Shown piece after piece: positions 1-8,296 of a stretch of 64,000 bases of DNA (position 1 is its first letter; every line of letters starts with the position of its first letter). The position numbers and the translations under genes were made by a program. Under the pieces are notes generated by a model. The model did no database searches. It had not been told where the DNA came from and saw only the letters and a list, made by a program, of their open reading frames with translations. Source of the DNA: Ignavibacteria bacterium (GTDB lineage: Bacteria > Bacteroidota > Ignavibacteria > SZUA-365); NCBI GenBank assembly GCA_016720835.1, contig JADKJW010000005.1:230496-294495 (forward strand), given 5' to 3'.

Positions 1-949
1 GGTTGCGATCCTTCGCCATGAGCTGCCGGAACAGCTCGTAGCCGGCGCGCGCGGGCGGACGGCGCAGCAGCATCTGCATCAGCGGCGAGGTGCGGAAGGT
101 CACGCGCGCGTCCTCGTCCGTGTCGCTGCTCTGCGCGCCGGGCGAAAGATCGGGCAGCAGCATCCAGCGCGTGCGCAGCAGTCCCGTCAGGGCCGCCATG
201 GCGAGCAGCGCCATCTCGGCGAGGTACACGGGATGGCGGATGATCTCCAGGCCGCTGAACCACCCGTACATGCCGATGAACCAGTGCGTCGGCAGGGCGA
301 TGGCGTAGCGCGTCCCGATGAAGGAATTCCACCAGGTGTCGGCCGTGGAGAAATTGGGGAGTCCCTGGTAGAAGAAGAGGAGCAGGAAGACCAGCACGGA
401 CTGCACGATTGCCAGCAGCCGCGTCGAGTTCGCGAAGCGGCTGATCAGCGCGTTGTACAGAAGCAGCGAGACGCCGGTGGTCCACAACGAACTCAGGATC
501 AGCACGAGGAAGAACATCGCGCCGTGCCAGACCGATTGCTCCTTGACGAGGAAGATCAGCGTCAGCGGGAGCACGAAGGGCACGCCGAGCTGGATGGCGA
601 AGAGCAGCAGGTTCGCGACGCGTGAGAAGAAGAGCGTCCGCTCCGATATCGGGAACAGCGCGAGGATGCGCCGCTCCTCCGCATCGAGCAGGATCATCGA
701 GTAGGAGCTGATCACGGTGTAGCAGGCCAGGTACATGGTGACGAGGATGCACATGGTGACGTAAGCGGGCTCCGAGAAGTTCCGGCTCAGCACCCAGCCG
801 AGGTACAGCGCCGCGATGCCGTAGGATACCGAGATGGAGATGGCGCGGCCGAAGGGCGAGGTGCCGGCCCTGCCGCGCATGTTCATGCGCAGGGACAGGG
901 TGAGCAGCGTGCGCAGCTGCCCGAAGTGGACGCCGTCCCCGGGCTTCAC
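1..949 (-). CDS. ABC-2-like multipass membrane protein (partial)
   Basis: The minus-strand frame starts at a GTG (947-949) that overlaps the mltG stop as GTGA and runs off the left window edge, giving 316 visible codons without a stop. At least six strongly hydrophobic segments are visible. They are separated by a soluble stretch with DAEERRILALFPIS, a pattern seen in ABC-2-type export permeases and putative ABC exporters that switch at a DAEER-like cytoplasmic loop. No ATPase partner lies in the window; if there is one it would lie beyond the left edge. The four-base overlap suggests translational coupling to mltG. The assignment rests on topology and this loop only, so the substrate is unknown and another polytopic family is possible. 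Confidence 0.6.
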   Translation of the reverse strand, partial: MKPGDGVHFGQLRTLLTLSLRMNMRGRAGTSPFGRAISISVSYGIAALYLGWVLSRNFSEPAYVTMCILVTMYLACYTVISSYSMILLDAEERRILALFPISERTLFFSRVANLLLFAIQLGVPFVLPLTLIFLVKEQSVWHGAMFFLVLILSSLWTTGVSLLLYNALISRFANSTRLLAIVQSVLVFLLLFFYQGLPNFSTADTWWNSFIGTRYAIALPTHWFIGMYGWFSGLEIIRHPVYLAEMALLAMAALTGLLRTRWMLLPDLSPGAQSSDTDEDARVTFRTSPLMQMLLRRPPARAGYELFRQLMAKDRN

Positions 950-1971
950 TGCCGCTGTTCCTTCTGTATCCGCCGGTACTCGAGCACGGCCACTTCATGC
1001 TCCGCGGCGTTGCGCGAGAAACGGTGTCCGCCCGTGCCGTCGGCCACGAAATAGAGGAACTCGTGCTTCTCGGGATACAGGGCGGCGCGGATTGCCTCGA
1101 GGCCGGGATTGTTGATGGGCCCGGGCGGGAGTCCGCGGTACCGGTAGGTGTTGTAGGGCGAGTCGATCGCGAGGTCGCGGTACAGCAGGCGCCGCGGTCC
1201 GTTGGGGATGATGTACTGGATCGTCGGATCGGCCTGCAGCTTCATCCCTCGCGCGAGGCGGTTTTCGTACACGCCCGCGACGCGCGCGCGCTCGGAGGCC
1301 TTGCGGGTTTCGCCCTCGACGATGGACGCCATGGTGAGCGTCTGATGCAGCGTGCGTCCGCGCTCGCGCATGCGCGCTCGGAGTTCGGGCGTCAGCGCGC
1401 GTTCGAAACGCTCGTGCATCGCGGCGAGCACCTTCTCCGCCTCCTCGCCGAAGCGGATCAGGTAGGTGTCGGGGAAAAGGTATCCTTCCAGCGTGGAAGC
1501 CGTCACGCGCAGCGCGCGCAGGAAGGAGGGCGCGCGTGACAGCGCGATGACGCGCGCGGAGTCGATGCGCAGCTTTGCGTGGAGGAGGGCCGCGATACTG
1601 CGCAGCGTGGCGCCCTCGGGGACGGTGACCCAGATTTCGAGCTGATAGCGGCCGGCGGCGAGGGCGGCGATCACATCGCGCATCGAGATGGATTCGGGGA
1701 AGAGATAGGTGCCGCTCTGCAGGCGCGCGCCTCTGCTGCTGAGCTTGGCCGCGACGGCGAAGAGCGCGCCGTGGGAGACCACGTCGCCGTCCTCGAGCAG
1801 GCGTCCGATCTCCATCAGCGAGGCGCCGCGCGGGATGGTGACCGGCTGGCGGCGGTCGTTGCCGTGCGGCGCGAAGAGGAGCAGCGCGAGGGTGCCCGCG
1901 CCGAGGGCGCAGACCGCGAGCATGACCAGCGCGCCCGTCCGGAGCCGCGTGTTCTTACTACGCCGTCGCAT
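946..1971 (-). CDS. mltG: endolytic murein transglycosylase MltG
   Basis: The product is 341 aa, close to the family length. It has one N-terminal membrane anchor (about residues 13-33), a LysM-like subdomain (about 44-90) and the YceG catalytic domain. Family motifs are LEGYLFPDTY (161-170), ASIVEGE with the likely catalytic Glu219, and LPPGPINNPG near residue 270. MltG cleaves nascent glycan strands at the inner membrane and helps set glycan chain length. The ATG at 1971 is chosen because the frame before it is anchor-less, basic and lies inside tsaD; this start overlaps the tsaD stop by 14 bases. The stop overlaps the start of the downstream permease gene. tsaD, mltG and the permease look like one transcription unit. 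Confidence 0.93.
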   Translation of the reverse strand: MRRRSKNTRLRTGALVMLAVCALGAGTLALLLFAPHGNDRRQPVTIPRGASLMEIGRLLEDGDVVSHGALFAVAAKLSSRGARLQSGTYLFPESISMRDVIAALAAGRYQLEIWVTVPEGATLRSIAALLHAKLRIDSARVIALSRAPSFLRALRVTASTLEGYLFPDTYLIRFGEEAEKVLAAMHERFERALTPELRARMRERGRTLHQTLTMASIVEGETRKASERARVAGVYENRLARGMKLQADPTIQYIIPNGPRRLLYRDLAIDSPYNTYRYRGLPPGPINNPGLEAIRAALYPEKHEFLYFVADGTGGHRFSRNAAEHEVAVLEYRRIQKEQRQ

Positions 1972-2995
1972 GCCGCATGTCCGGTGACACCCGCGCGAAG
2001 GCAGGCGCGTGCAGCGAGCCCACTGCGCCATGCGCATGGCGCATGGACGCGAGCTTCGCGATCATCGCCGCGTTGTCCGTCGTGAACGCGGCATCCGGCA
2101 CGAAGACGCGGCGTCCCTCACGGGCGCCCGCCGCCGTGAGACGCGCGCGCAACTCCCGGTTCGCGGAGACGCCGCCCGCGAGCGCGATGTCGCGCACGCC
2201 GAGGGCGTCCGCGGCGCGCAGCGTCTTGGTGATCAGCACGTCGGTGACGGCGCGCTGGAAGCTGGCGCAGATGTCGTTGAGCGTGTCGTCGGGGATGGCG
2301 CTGTGGTCCTGGAGCGCGTCGCGATGATGCTTGCGCAGGTAGTAGAGCACCGAGGTCTTCAGGCCGCTGAAGCTGAAACCGAAGTCGCCCGAGTCGAGCA
2401 GCGGGCGCGGGAAGGGGATGGCATTGGCGGCGCCGAGCGCCGCGCGGCGGTCGATTTCCGGTCCGCCCGGGAAGCCGAAGCCGAGCATCTTGCCGACCTT
2501 GTCGAAGGCCTCCCCCGCGGCGTCGTCGATGGTGGAGCCGACGGTCTGATAATCCGCCACCCCGCGCACGTGCACGAGCAGCGTGTGCCCGCCCGAGACG
2601 ACGAGACTGAGGAAGGGGAAGTCCGGATGCGGATCGGACAGGAAGGTCGAGAACATGTGCGCCTCGATGTGGTGCACGCCGAGGAAAGGCACACCGAGCG
2701 ACGAGGCGATGGCCTTGCCCGTGTTCAGGCCGACGAGCAGGGAACCGATGAGTCCCGGTCCCTGCGTCGCGGCGACGAGATCCACCTCGCGCAGCGATAT
2801 CCCTGCTTCCGCGAGCGCCTCGCGGATGATGGGCACGATGGCGCGCACGTGCGCGCGCGATGCCAGTTCGGGCACGATGCCGCCGTACGCGTGATGGAAG
2901 AATTGCGAGGAGATGATGTTTGCGAGGAGCGCGCCGTCGCGGAGGACGGCGGCGGAGGTCTCATCGCAGGACGATTCGATGCCGAGGACGGTCAC
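1958..2995 (-). CDS. tsaD: tRNA N6-threonylcarbamoyladenosine transferase TsaD
   Basis: The product is 345 aa and belongs to the Kae1/TsaD ASKHA family, which transfers threonylcarbamoyl to A37 of ANN-decoding tRNAs. It opens with LGIESSCDETSAA. The metal-binding HIEAH lies at about 109-113, followed by the SGGHT and GGVSAN nucleotide-site motifs. The start is a GTG at 2995, placed directly before the conserved LGIESS; longer in-frame starts would lie inside the upstream GalT-like gene. The gap to that gene is only 11 bases and the 3' end overlaps mltG, which suggests co-transcription. TsaB, TsaC and TsaE are not in the window. Confidence 0.95.
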   Translation of the reverse strand: MTVLGIESSCDETSAAVLRDGALLANIISSQFFHHAYGGIVPELASRAHVRAIVPIIREALAEAGISLREVDLVAATQGPGLIGSLLVGLNTGKAIASSLGVPFLGVHHIEAHMFSTFLSDPHPDFPFLSLVVSGGHTLLVHVRGVADYQTVGSTIDDAAGEAFDKVGKMLGFGFPGGPEIDRRAALGAANAIPFPRPLLDSGDFGFSFSGLKTSVLYYLRKHHRDALQDHSAIPDDTLNDICASFQRAVTDVLITKTLRAADALGVRDIALAGGVSANRELRARLTAAGAREGRRVFVPDAAFTTDNAAMIAKLASMRHAHGAVGSLHAPAFARVSPDMRHATA

Positions 2996-3006
2996 GTCGC
3001 TCGCTG

Positions 3007-4332
3007 CTACGAATTCTTGTGGTAGTTGAGCGGATTCGGCAGGACGCGGCACTCCTCGGCGATGCGGATGTTCGCGCTGCATTTCCCTTCATTGCGCAGC
3101 TGGTAGAGCACCGGCACGAGGCGGTCGCGGAGGTCGATCGGCATGAGCGGATTGATGTAGATGCTGGTTCCGCCCTCGAAGCCGGCCGGGACGTTGATGC
3201 GCATCTTGATGTTGATGTGCCAGGGCATCTTGAAGATGGAATCGATGGGCGTGTAGTACCACTCCTCGTTCACCGACACCTTCCCGCCGATGGCCGCGTG
3301 GCAGGCCTTCACGAGGTCGCTCATCCCACGCACCTCTTCGGGCGTGTGCTCGTAGGGACGCGCGTTGACGGACTTCGAATAGATCTCCACCGTGGGATAG
3401 CGGTGCCCGATGCCGATGAACGCGAGCGCATAATCGTTTTCCGCGAAGACGAGGTTGTGCAGTCCCGCGAAATTCGGCCCGAAGGTGTTGAAGTAGTTCT
3501 TGTCCTTCTTGATCATCTCCACCTGCCGCTCGATGGAGGCGCCCCACTCGTCGATGGCCACGATCTGCGTGTGCAGATGGTCGAACGACGCGCCCGCGGG
3601 CTTGAGCCAGTTCTTGAACACGCTGAGGTAGCGCACGTAGCGGTTGTTCTCGATCGTGTCCACCATCGCGTCGATGATGAACAGGAAATACTGCCAGTGC
3701 TCCTCGTCCGACATGTCTCCGGTCGAGTGCAGGTCGTTCGCGAAGCGCGCGCCGGGGCGGTAGTGGCGCTGCGGAATGATCAGTTCGTGCCCGCCGCCGA
3801 AGAACGCGTCCATGAGGATGAACTTGGTTTCGATCGGAATGGCGGCGATCTCCTCATCCGAGCGTCCGGAACGCTTCAGCTTGTACTCGAGGACGTCGAG
3901 CGCGTGCTGCAGACCTTCGGGCGAGGAAAGGTACTCGTCCTTCCACGCCTGGTTCTTCGGGGAGAGCTTGTAGTCGTAGTTCTTGCGCCAGTAATTGATC
4001 GACACGATCTCGAAGAGATTCGAGACGCGGCGGAACAGCGCGGATTCGTCGAAGTACCGGGTGGTGGGGAGATGGTGCAGGAAGGAATACTGTCCGTTGC
4101 GCCGGACGACGCGCGATTTCTCCGGAGCCGTCTCCAGGGTGCGCGTCTCGCAGAACGAACAGTGGTCCTCAAGAGTGTGCGGGACGATGGGCTTGTCGGC
4201 CGGCTCTTTGCCCGCGTCGGTGATGGCGCGGTTTCCGCGCTCGGAAACGGTCCACACTTCGACGCCGGTGAACGGATTCACCTGCTTCACCGTGCCGTCC
4301 GCCATCATGTAGTAGAACGAGTGGTAGTCCAA
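3007..4332 (-). CDS. GalT/HIT-like nucleotidyltransferase-family protein (DUF4921-like)
   Basis: This 441-aa protein has an N-terminal Cys pair (CSFC, residues 58-61) typical of a zinc site in galactose-1-phosphate uridylyltransferases. It also carries SFDHLHTQ with His252, His254 and Gln256, resembling the HxHxQ nucleotidyl-histidine motif of the GalT branch of the HIT superfamily. The overall sequence looks more like the DUF4921-type relatives known from Actinobacteria than like classical GalT, so a UDP-galactose role should not be assumed. The longest frame begins at a TTG (4330-4332) without a clear ribosome site; ATGs at residues 9 and 10 are alternatives. tsaD follows after 11 bases. 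It is separated from rpsU by a terminator-like hairpin. Confidence 0.7.
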   Translation of the reverse strand: MDYHSFYYMMADGTVKQVNPFTGVEVWTVSERGNRAITDAGKEPADKPIVPHTLEDHCSFCETRTLETAPEKSRVVRRNGQYSFLHHLPTTRYFDESALFRRVSNLFEIVSINYWRKNYDYKLSPKNQAWKDEYLSSPEGLQHALDVLEYKLKRSGRSDEEIAAIPIETKFILMDAFFGGGHELIIPQRHYRPGARFANDLHSTGDMSDEEHWQYFLFIIDAMVDTIENNRYVRYLSVFKNWLKPAGASFDHLHTQIVAIDEWGASIERQVEMIKKDKNYFNTFGPNFAGLHNLVFAENDYALAFIGIGHRYPTVEIYSKSVNARPYEHTPEEVRGMSDLVKACHAAIGGKVSVNEEWYYTPIDSIFKMPWHINIKMRINVPAGFEGGTSIYINPLMPIDLRDRLVPVLYQLRNEGKCSANIRIAEECRVLPNPLNYHKNS

Positions 4333-4387
4333 GGTATCTGCGGACGTAGTGAAACGGGTACTGCGAACGGGGCTCAGCGAGCCCTAT

Positions 4388-4413
4388 GAAAAACGCCCGG
4401 TATTGCAGGGCGC
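4388..4413 (-). terminator. intrinsic terminator after rpsU
   Basis: On the minus strand a CGCCC/GGGCG stem with a 9-base loop is followed directly by five T. It lies 20-45 bases past the rpsU stop. The stem is short (5 bp plus one possible wobble pair), so efficiency is uncertain. Confidence 0.5.
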
Positions 4414-4433
4414 CGTGGAAGGCCGACCGGAAA

Positions 4434-4628
4434 CTATTCCGTGTCTTCCGTCGTCCGCTTGGCGCGACGAATGGCCTTCATCTTCTTCATGCGTTTCTTG
4501 ACGGACGGTTTCGTAAAGTATGTCCGTTTCTTGAATTCCTTCAGCACGCCGGAGCGTTCGTATTTCTTCTTGAAGCGCTTGATAGCGCGATCGATGGGTT
4601 CGCCTTCCTGAACAATGATGCCGACCAA
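4434..4628 (-). CDS. rpsU: 30S ribosomal protein bS21
   Basis: The 64-aa, very basic protein matches bS21: it begins MVGIIVQEGEPIDRAIKRFK and ends in a Lys/Arg-rich tail. It binds the 30S platform near the anti-Shine-Dalgarno end of 16S rRNA and aids initiation. The start codon is TTG (4626-4628), not ATG; a strong AAAGGAG lies five bases upstream and fixes the choice. The gene stands alone between its own promoter-like element and a terminator hairpin. TTG for an abundant ribosomal protein is unusual and may limit translation. Confidence 0.95.
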   Translation of the reverse strand: MVGIIVQEGEPIDRAIKRFKKKYERSGVLKEFKKRTYFTKPSVKKRMKKMKAIRRAKRTTEDTE

Positions 4629-4676
4629 GTGTACTCCTTTGTGTAGAGTGGGTTATGGTTGAAAAACACGAACTCT

Positions 4677-4706
4677 AATATACGGATTCCGTTTGATTTT
4701 ACGCAA
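4677..4706 (-). promoter_or_regulatory. putative rpsU promoter
   Basis: Minus strand: TTGCGT (complement of 4701-4706), 18 bases, TATATT (complement of 4677-4682). The sequence around it is the most AT-rich in this region. The predicted leader to the TTG start is about 45 bases. Confidence 0.5.
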
Positions 4707-4724
4707 GTTGCCCGTCCGGCATAC

Positions 4725-4763
4725 TGAAAAAGAGCGGGGAGACGCCTTTGCGGGGCGCTCCCC
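4725..4763 (-). terminator. intrinsic terminator after the PLP-enzyme gene
   Basis: Minus strand: a GGGGAG/CTCCCC stem extended by CGCC/GGCG around one bulged base and a 7-base loop, followed by GCTCTTTTTC. It sits just past the stop at 4787. Confidence 0.75.
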
Positions 4764-4786
4764 GGAATTTCGACGGGCGGTCCGCG

Positions 4787-5971
4787 TCAGCAGAGAGCGA
4801 GCGCCGCGTCCAGATCCGCGATAATATCATCGGGCGCCTCGATGCCGACGGAGAGGCGGACGAGGCCGTCGGTGATTTTCGCCTGTTCCCGCTGCTCGCG
4901 CGTCATCGTGGCATGCGTCATGGATGCGGGATGCTGGATGAGCGATTCGACGCCACCCAGACTCACGGCGAGGGCGCAGAGCGTCACCGCGTTCATCATG
5001 GTCTTGCCGGCTTCCAGGCCGCCATGCAGTTCGAAGGCGATCATGCCGCCGGGACCGAGCATCTGCTTCTGCGCGAGCGCGTACTGCGGATGGGAGGGGA
5101 GACCGGGGTAGTAGACCTGCTTCACCTTGGGATGCTGCTCGAGATACGCGGCCACCTTCATCGCGTTTTCGTTGTGCCGTTCCATGCGGATGGCGAGCGT
5201 CTTGATGCCGCGGTGCACGAGGAAGGAATTGAACGGGTCGATCACGCCTCCGAGCAGGTTGAGCGTTTTCCTGAACGCCGGATACATCTCGGCCGTCTTC
5301 ACGATGATGATGCCGGCGACCACGTCCGCGTGACCGTTGAGGAACTTGGTCATGCTGTGGATGATCACGTCGGCGCCGAGGTCGAACGGCCGCTGCAGCA
5401 CGGGGCTCATGAAGGTGTTGTCGACCATCAGCAGGGCGCCGTGCGCGTGGGCGATGTCCGCCGCGCCGGCGATGTCGCTGATCACGATGGTCGGGTTGCC
5501 CGGCGTCTCGACGAGGATCACCTTGGTGTTGGGCCGCAGGGCGGCGCGGATGGCGTCGAGATCCGACGTGTCGACAAAGGATGTCTCGATCTGATACTTC
5601 GGCCCGATGGTGGAGAGCAGCGTGGCGGTGGCGCCGTAGACCGATTCGCTGCAGATGATATGGTCGCCCGACGAGAGCATCGCGGCGAGGGCCGTGTGCA
5701 CGGCGGCCATGCCGCTTCCGCAGCCGAGCGCCTTGTATCCGCCCTCGAGCATCGCGACGCTGTTCTCCATCGCCTCGACGGTCGGGTTGCGCATGCGCGT
5801 GTAGATGTACCCGTCCTCCTTGCCGCTGAACAGGTTCGCGCCGTGATCGGCATCACGGAACTTGAAGGTGGAGGTCTGGTAGATCGGCGGAACGACCGCG
5901 CCGAATTCGTTCTCTTCAATGCCGGCGTGCACGGCGATCGTTTCGATGTGCATGGGGTGTGTGGATTTCAC
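4787..5971 (-). CDS. Cys/Met-metabolism PLP enzyme (methionine gamma-lyase / cystathionine gamma-lyase type)
   Basis: The 394-aa product is a trans-sulfuration-family aspartate-aminotransferase-fold enzyme. It has the substrate and PLP loop YTRMRNPTVEAMENSVAMLE, the phosphate-loop GCGSGMAAVHTAL, VDNTFMSP, and the Schiff-base Lys in SMTKFLNGHADVV. Members eliminate or replace the gamma substituent of methionine, homocysteine or cystathionine. Typical methionine gamma-lyases carry an active-site Cys where this protein has SVYGATA, so the exact reaction is open. The start is a GTG at 5971 with GGAGG five bases upstream; an ATG at 5953 is the alternative. A TTTG-N19-TATTTTG element lies about 120 bases upstream and a strong terminator follows, so it is probably monocistronic. 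Confidence 0.88.
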   Translation of the reverse strand: MKSTHPMHIETIAVHAGIEENEFGAVVPPIYQTSTFKFRDADHGANLFSGKEDGYIYTRMRNPTVEAMENSVAMLEGGYKALGCGSGMAAVHTALAAMLSSGDHIICSESVYGATATLLSTIGPKYQIETSFVDTSDLDAIRAALRPNTKVILVETPGNPTIVISDIAGAADIAHAHGALLMVDNTFMSPVLQRPFDLGADVIIHSMTKFLNGHADVVAGIIIVKTAEMYPAFRKTLNLLGGVIDPFNSFLVHRGIKTLAIRMERHNENAMKVAAYLEQHPKVKQVYYPGLPSHPQYALAQKQMLGPGGMIAFELHGGLEAGKTMMNAVTLCALAVSLGGVESLIQHPASMTHATMTREQREQAKITDGLVRLSVGIEAPDDIIADLDAALALC

Positions 5972-6088
5972 GGAAGCCTCCAAAGTGACGGCGCCAGGGC
6001 GCCGGAAGGGATGGATGATCGCGGAATGTTCGGGAGGAAGACGGGACGGAGCGTCGCCGTGCCGTTCCCCGCATCGGAAACAGCATCG

Positions 6089-6118
6089 CAAAATAGGGAT
6101 CGCGCGCGGACGGACAAA
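6089..6118 (-). promoter_or_regulatory. Bacteroidota-type promoter of the PLP-enzyme gene
   Basis: Minus strand: TTTG (complement of 6115-6118), exactly 19 bases, then TATTTTG (complement of 6089-6095). This is close to the TTTG-N19-TAnnTTTG consensus of Bacteroidetes. The predicted leader is about 110 bases; no riboswitch was recognised in it. Confidence 0.5.
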
Positions 6119-6136
6119 ACCGGAGCGCGGCGCGCG

Positions 6137-8296
6137 TCAGTCAAGGAACACCCAGTTGACGCCGAAGGTGATGCCGCGGTCGGGCGCGGGGAAGAAGCGG
6201 GTCGTGATGAAGCGCGCGTTCAGCAGGTTGTGCAGGACCACGTGCAGCGTGGCGGCATCCTTGATGGTCGCGTACAGGAACAGGTCCGCGCTGACGCGAT
6301 CGGTGAAGGAACGCGCGCCGCTCAGCCGCGATTCCTCCGGACCCGGCAGGGCGAAGACGCCGGTCGCGGGATCGAAACCCGTCGGGGCGAAGGACGAGCG
6401 GTACGAGAAGCGGCCCCCGGCCTTCACCTGCAGCGTGCCCTCGATGAGCGTCCCGCGGAAATAGAGGAGCGCTTCATCGTCTATTTTCGGCGCAAGAGGC
6501 GACGCTTCTCCGCTCTCGTACGAGGTCAGCGATACGGTGTTTTCGAGCGAGAATTTCCAGAGCATGACGCGCGCATGGAACGAGAGACCGAGCACGGTGA
6601 GGGTGCGTTCCGACGATGCCGGATACGTGAGATACCAGCGCGTGCCGGCAAAATCCGAGTCGGACGAAAACGTGTTGTACAGCTCGGTCATCGCGGCGGT
6701 GGAGCGATAGCTTGCGCGGAGATCCGCCTCGAGCCAGGACGCGTCGATGCGGACGCCGCCCTCCGCGATGAAGGAACGTTCGTGCGCGCGCTGCGCGGAT
6801 ACGGGCGTCGCATCGAGCGCCGGAGCAACGTTCCCGGTCGGCGCGAAGGGATGTCCGTACGCGAATCCGACGGTGGCGATGGAGTCGAGTCCCTCGCTGT
6901 AGTTTTCGATCAGAGACGGAATGCGCGACGTGAACGCGATTCCGAGCCAGGGCATGAAGGTACCCCGGAGGATCTCGATCGTGGCCCCTGCGCCGCTCGC
7001 GGTTTCGGATCGCTGATGATCGGCGCGGGCGAACATCGACAGACGGAAGCGGTCGTACGGCAGACGCAGCATGGCGGCGGCTGAACCGGTCAGTCCGTTC
7101 ACCGATGAGGGGAGGGCGGATCCCGGCGCGACGAACCAGCCCGCGTCCGCCCGCGCGTCGAGCTCCGCCCAGCGCAGATCCATGCGGTGCCGCAGGCGGA
7201 AGGACACGAGATTCCACCGGTCCGTGCGGTCCAGGGTTTCGCCGTACGCCGTATCCGGCGCCGTGCGCAGCAGCGGTTGCGCGGAATTCGTCGCCTCGCG
7301 CTTGCCGAGCTGGAAGGAGAGGGCGGCGCTGCTGACCATCGTAGAATCCCCGCCCCAGTCGAAGCTCGCCTCGGCCCGGCTGTCGTTGCGGATCGCCTGC
7401 GCGCGATAGTGCGGATTGAGGAAGGCCGCCGTGATTTCATTGAACGCCGAATCGGCGAAGCCGGCGACGGAACGGTCGGGGAACAGCGGCAGCGCGGCGG
7501 AGAGATCGCGCCGGATACCGCCGTTCATGAACACGATCTGGTCGGTGTACTCGTTGGAGAGCCGCAGCGTCAACAGGTCCGACACCGTGCGCCGGTACTC
7601 GGCGCGCAGGTGCCAGCGTTCGGCGCGCGTGTTTGCGAAGCGCGCGGGATCCGTCGTGGCCGTCGAGCCGACCGTGGCGCGCGTGACGCCGAGGAAAAGA
7701 TTGTCGGCTGCGCCGGGATTGATCGCGAACTGCACGTCGGTGAACAGCTCGTCGTACGGCCCCTCCGCGTGACGGATGCGCGTGTACGGTCGCGGCGCAT
7801 CCCAGCGTCGCGGCGTCATGTCCACGGCGGCGAGCATGCCCGATCCCGCGTGCCAGAAGCTCTGATGCATCGGATACAGCGTGATGACGGCGGCGTCCTC
7901 GGTGGCGAGCTGAGTGAGATCCGCCTGGCCGGTCAGCAGGTCGGCGGTGGACACGCCGTCGCGCAGCAGCGCGCTTTGGAAGGGCGAGCTGCCGTGGCGT
8001 CCGAGCCAGCCCGGCTGGCCGGGACTGCCGAGATCATAGAGGAAGAAACCTCCCTGCGTCGCGGCGATGTCGCCCGCATGACGGTAGTCCATGAAGGCGA
8101 GCGTGTCGGGCCGCAGCAGGATCGATGCGGGAGAATCGTCCGCACGAAGCGCAGGCGCGGTCGCCGTCGCCGAGGCGGAGTCGGCGCGTGATTCGGAAGG
8201 CACTGGAGCGGCCGCGCTGTCCGTCTGCGCGCGCAACGCGGGGATGACGGTGCAGAGCGCGGCGGCGAGGAGAATGACGCGGAACGGCGTGTTCAT
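6137..8296 (-). CDS. TonB-dependent-receptor-like outer-membrane beta-barrel protein
   Basis: This 719-aa protein has a signal peptide ending PALRA before QTDSA, so the mature protein would start with Gln. An Ala/Ser-rich linker is followed by a plug-like segment (about 60-150: GDIAATQGGFFLYDLGSPGQ, later LLRDGVSTADLLTGQ), which resembles the plug of BtuB-like receptors. The rest alternates aromatic and polar residues as in a beta-barrel and ends in VNWVFLD with a hydrophobic last strand. It probably sits in the outer membrane as a gated channel or a porin derived from one; the ligand is unknown. Its ATG overlaps the stop of the upstream acetyltransferase-like gene (ATGA). Confidence 0.72.
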   Translation of the reverse strand: MNTPFRVILLAAALCTVIPALRAQTDSAAAPVPSESRADSASATATAPALRADDSPASILLRPDTLAFMDYRHAGDIAATQGGFFLYDLGSPGQPGWLGRHGSSPFQSALLRDGVSTADLLTGQADLTQLATEDAAVITLYPMHQSFWHAGSGMLAAVDMTPRRWDAPRPYTRIRHAEGPYDELFTDVQFAINPGAADNLFLGVTRATVGSTATTDPARFANTRAERWHLRAEYRRTVSDLLTLRLSNEYTDQIVFMNGGIRRDLSAALPLFPDRSVAGFADSAFNEITAAFLNPHYRAQAIRNDSRAEASFDWGGDSTMVSSAALSFQLGKREATNSAQPLLRTAPDTAYGETLDRTDRWNLVSFRLRHRMDLRWAELDARADAGWFVAPGSALPSSVNGLTGSAAAMLRLPYDRFRLSMFARADHQRSETASGAGATIEILRGTFMPWLGIAFTSRIPSLIENYSEGLDSIATVGFAYGHPFAPTGNVAPALDATPVSAQRAHERSFIAEGGVRIDASWLEADLRASYRSTAAMTELYNTFSSDSDFAGTRWYLTYPASSERTLTVLGLSFHARVMLWKFSLENTVSLTSYESGEASPLAPKIDDEALLYFRGTLIEGTLQVKAGGRFSYRSSFAPTGFDPATGVFALPGPEESRLSGARSFTDRVSADLFLYATIKDAATLHVVLHNLLNARFITTRFFPAPDRGITFGVNWVFLD

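Noticed and set aside
5972..6136. A SAM or cobalamin riboswitch before the Cys/Met-metabolism gene
   Set aside because: No conserved riboswitch core was recognised in the 165 bases; only a promoter-like element is supported.
4748..7084. A 778-codon plus-strand frame opposite the PLP enzyme and the barrel gene
   Set aside because: Shadow frame; the minus strand has intact family motifs and signals.
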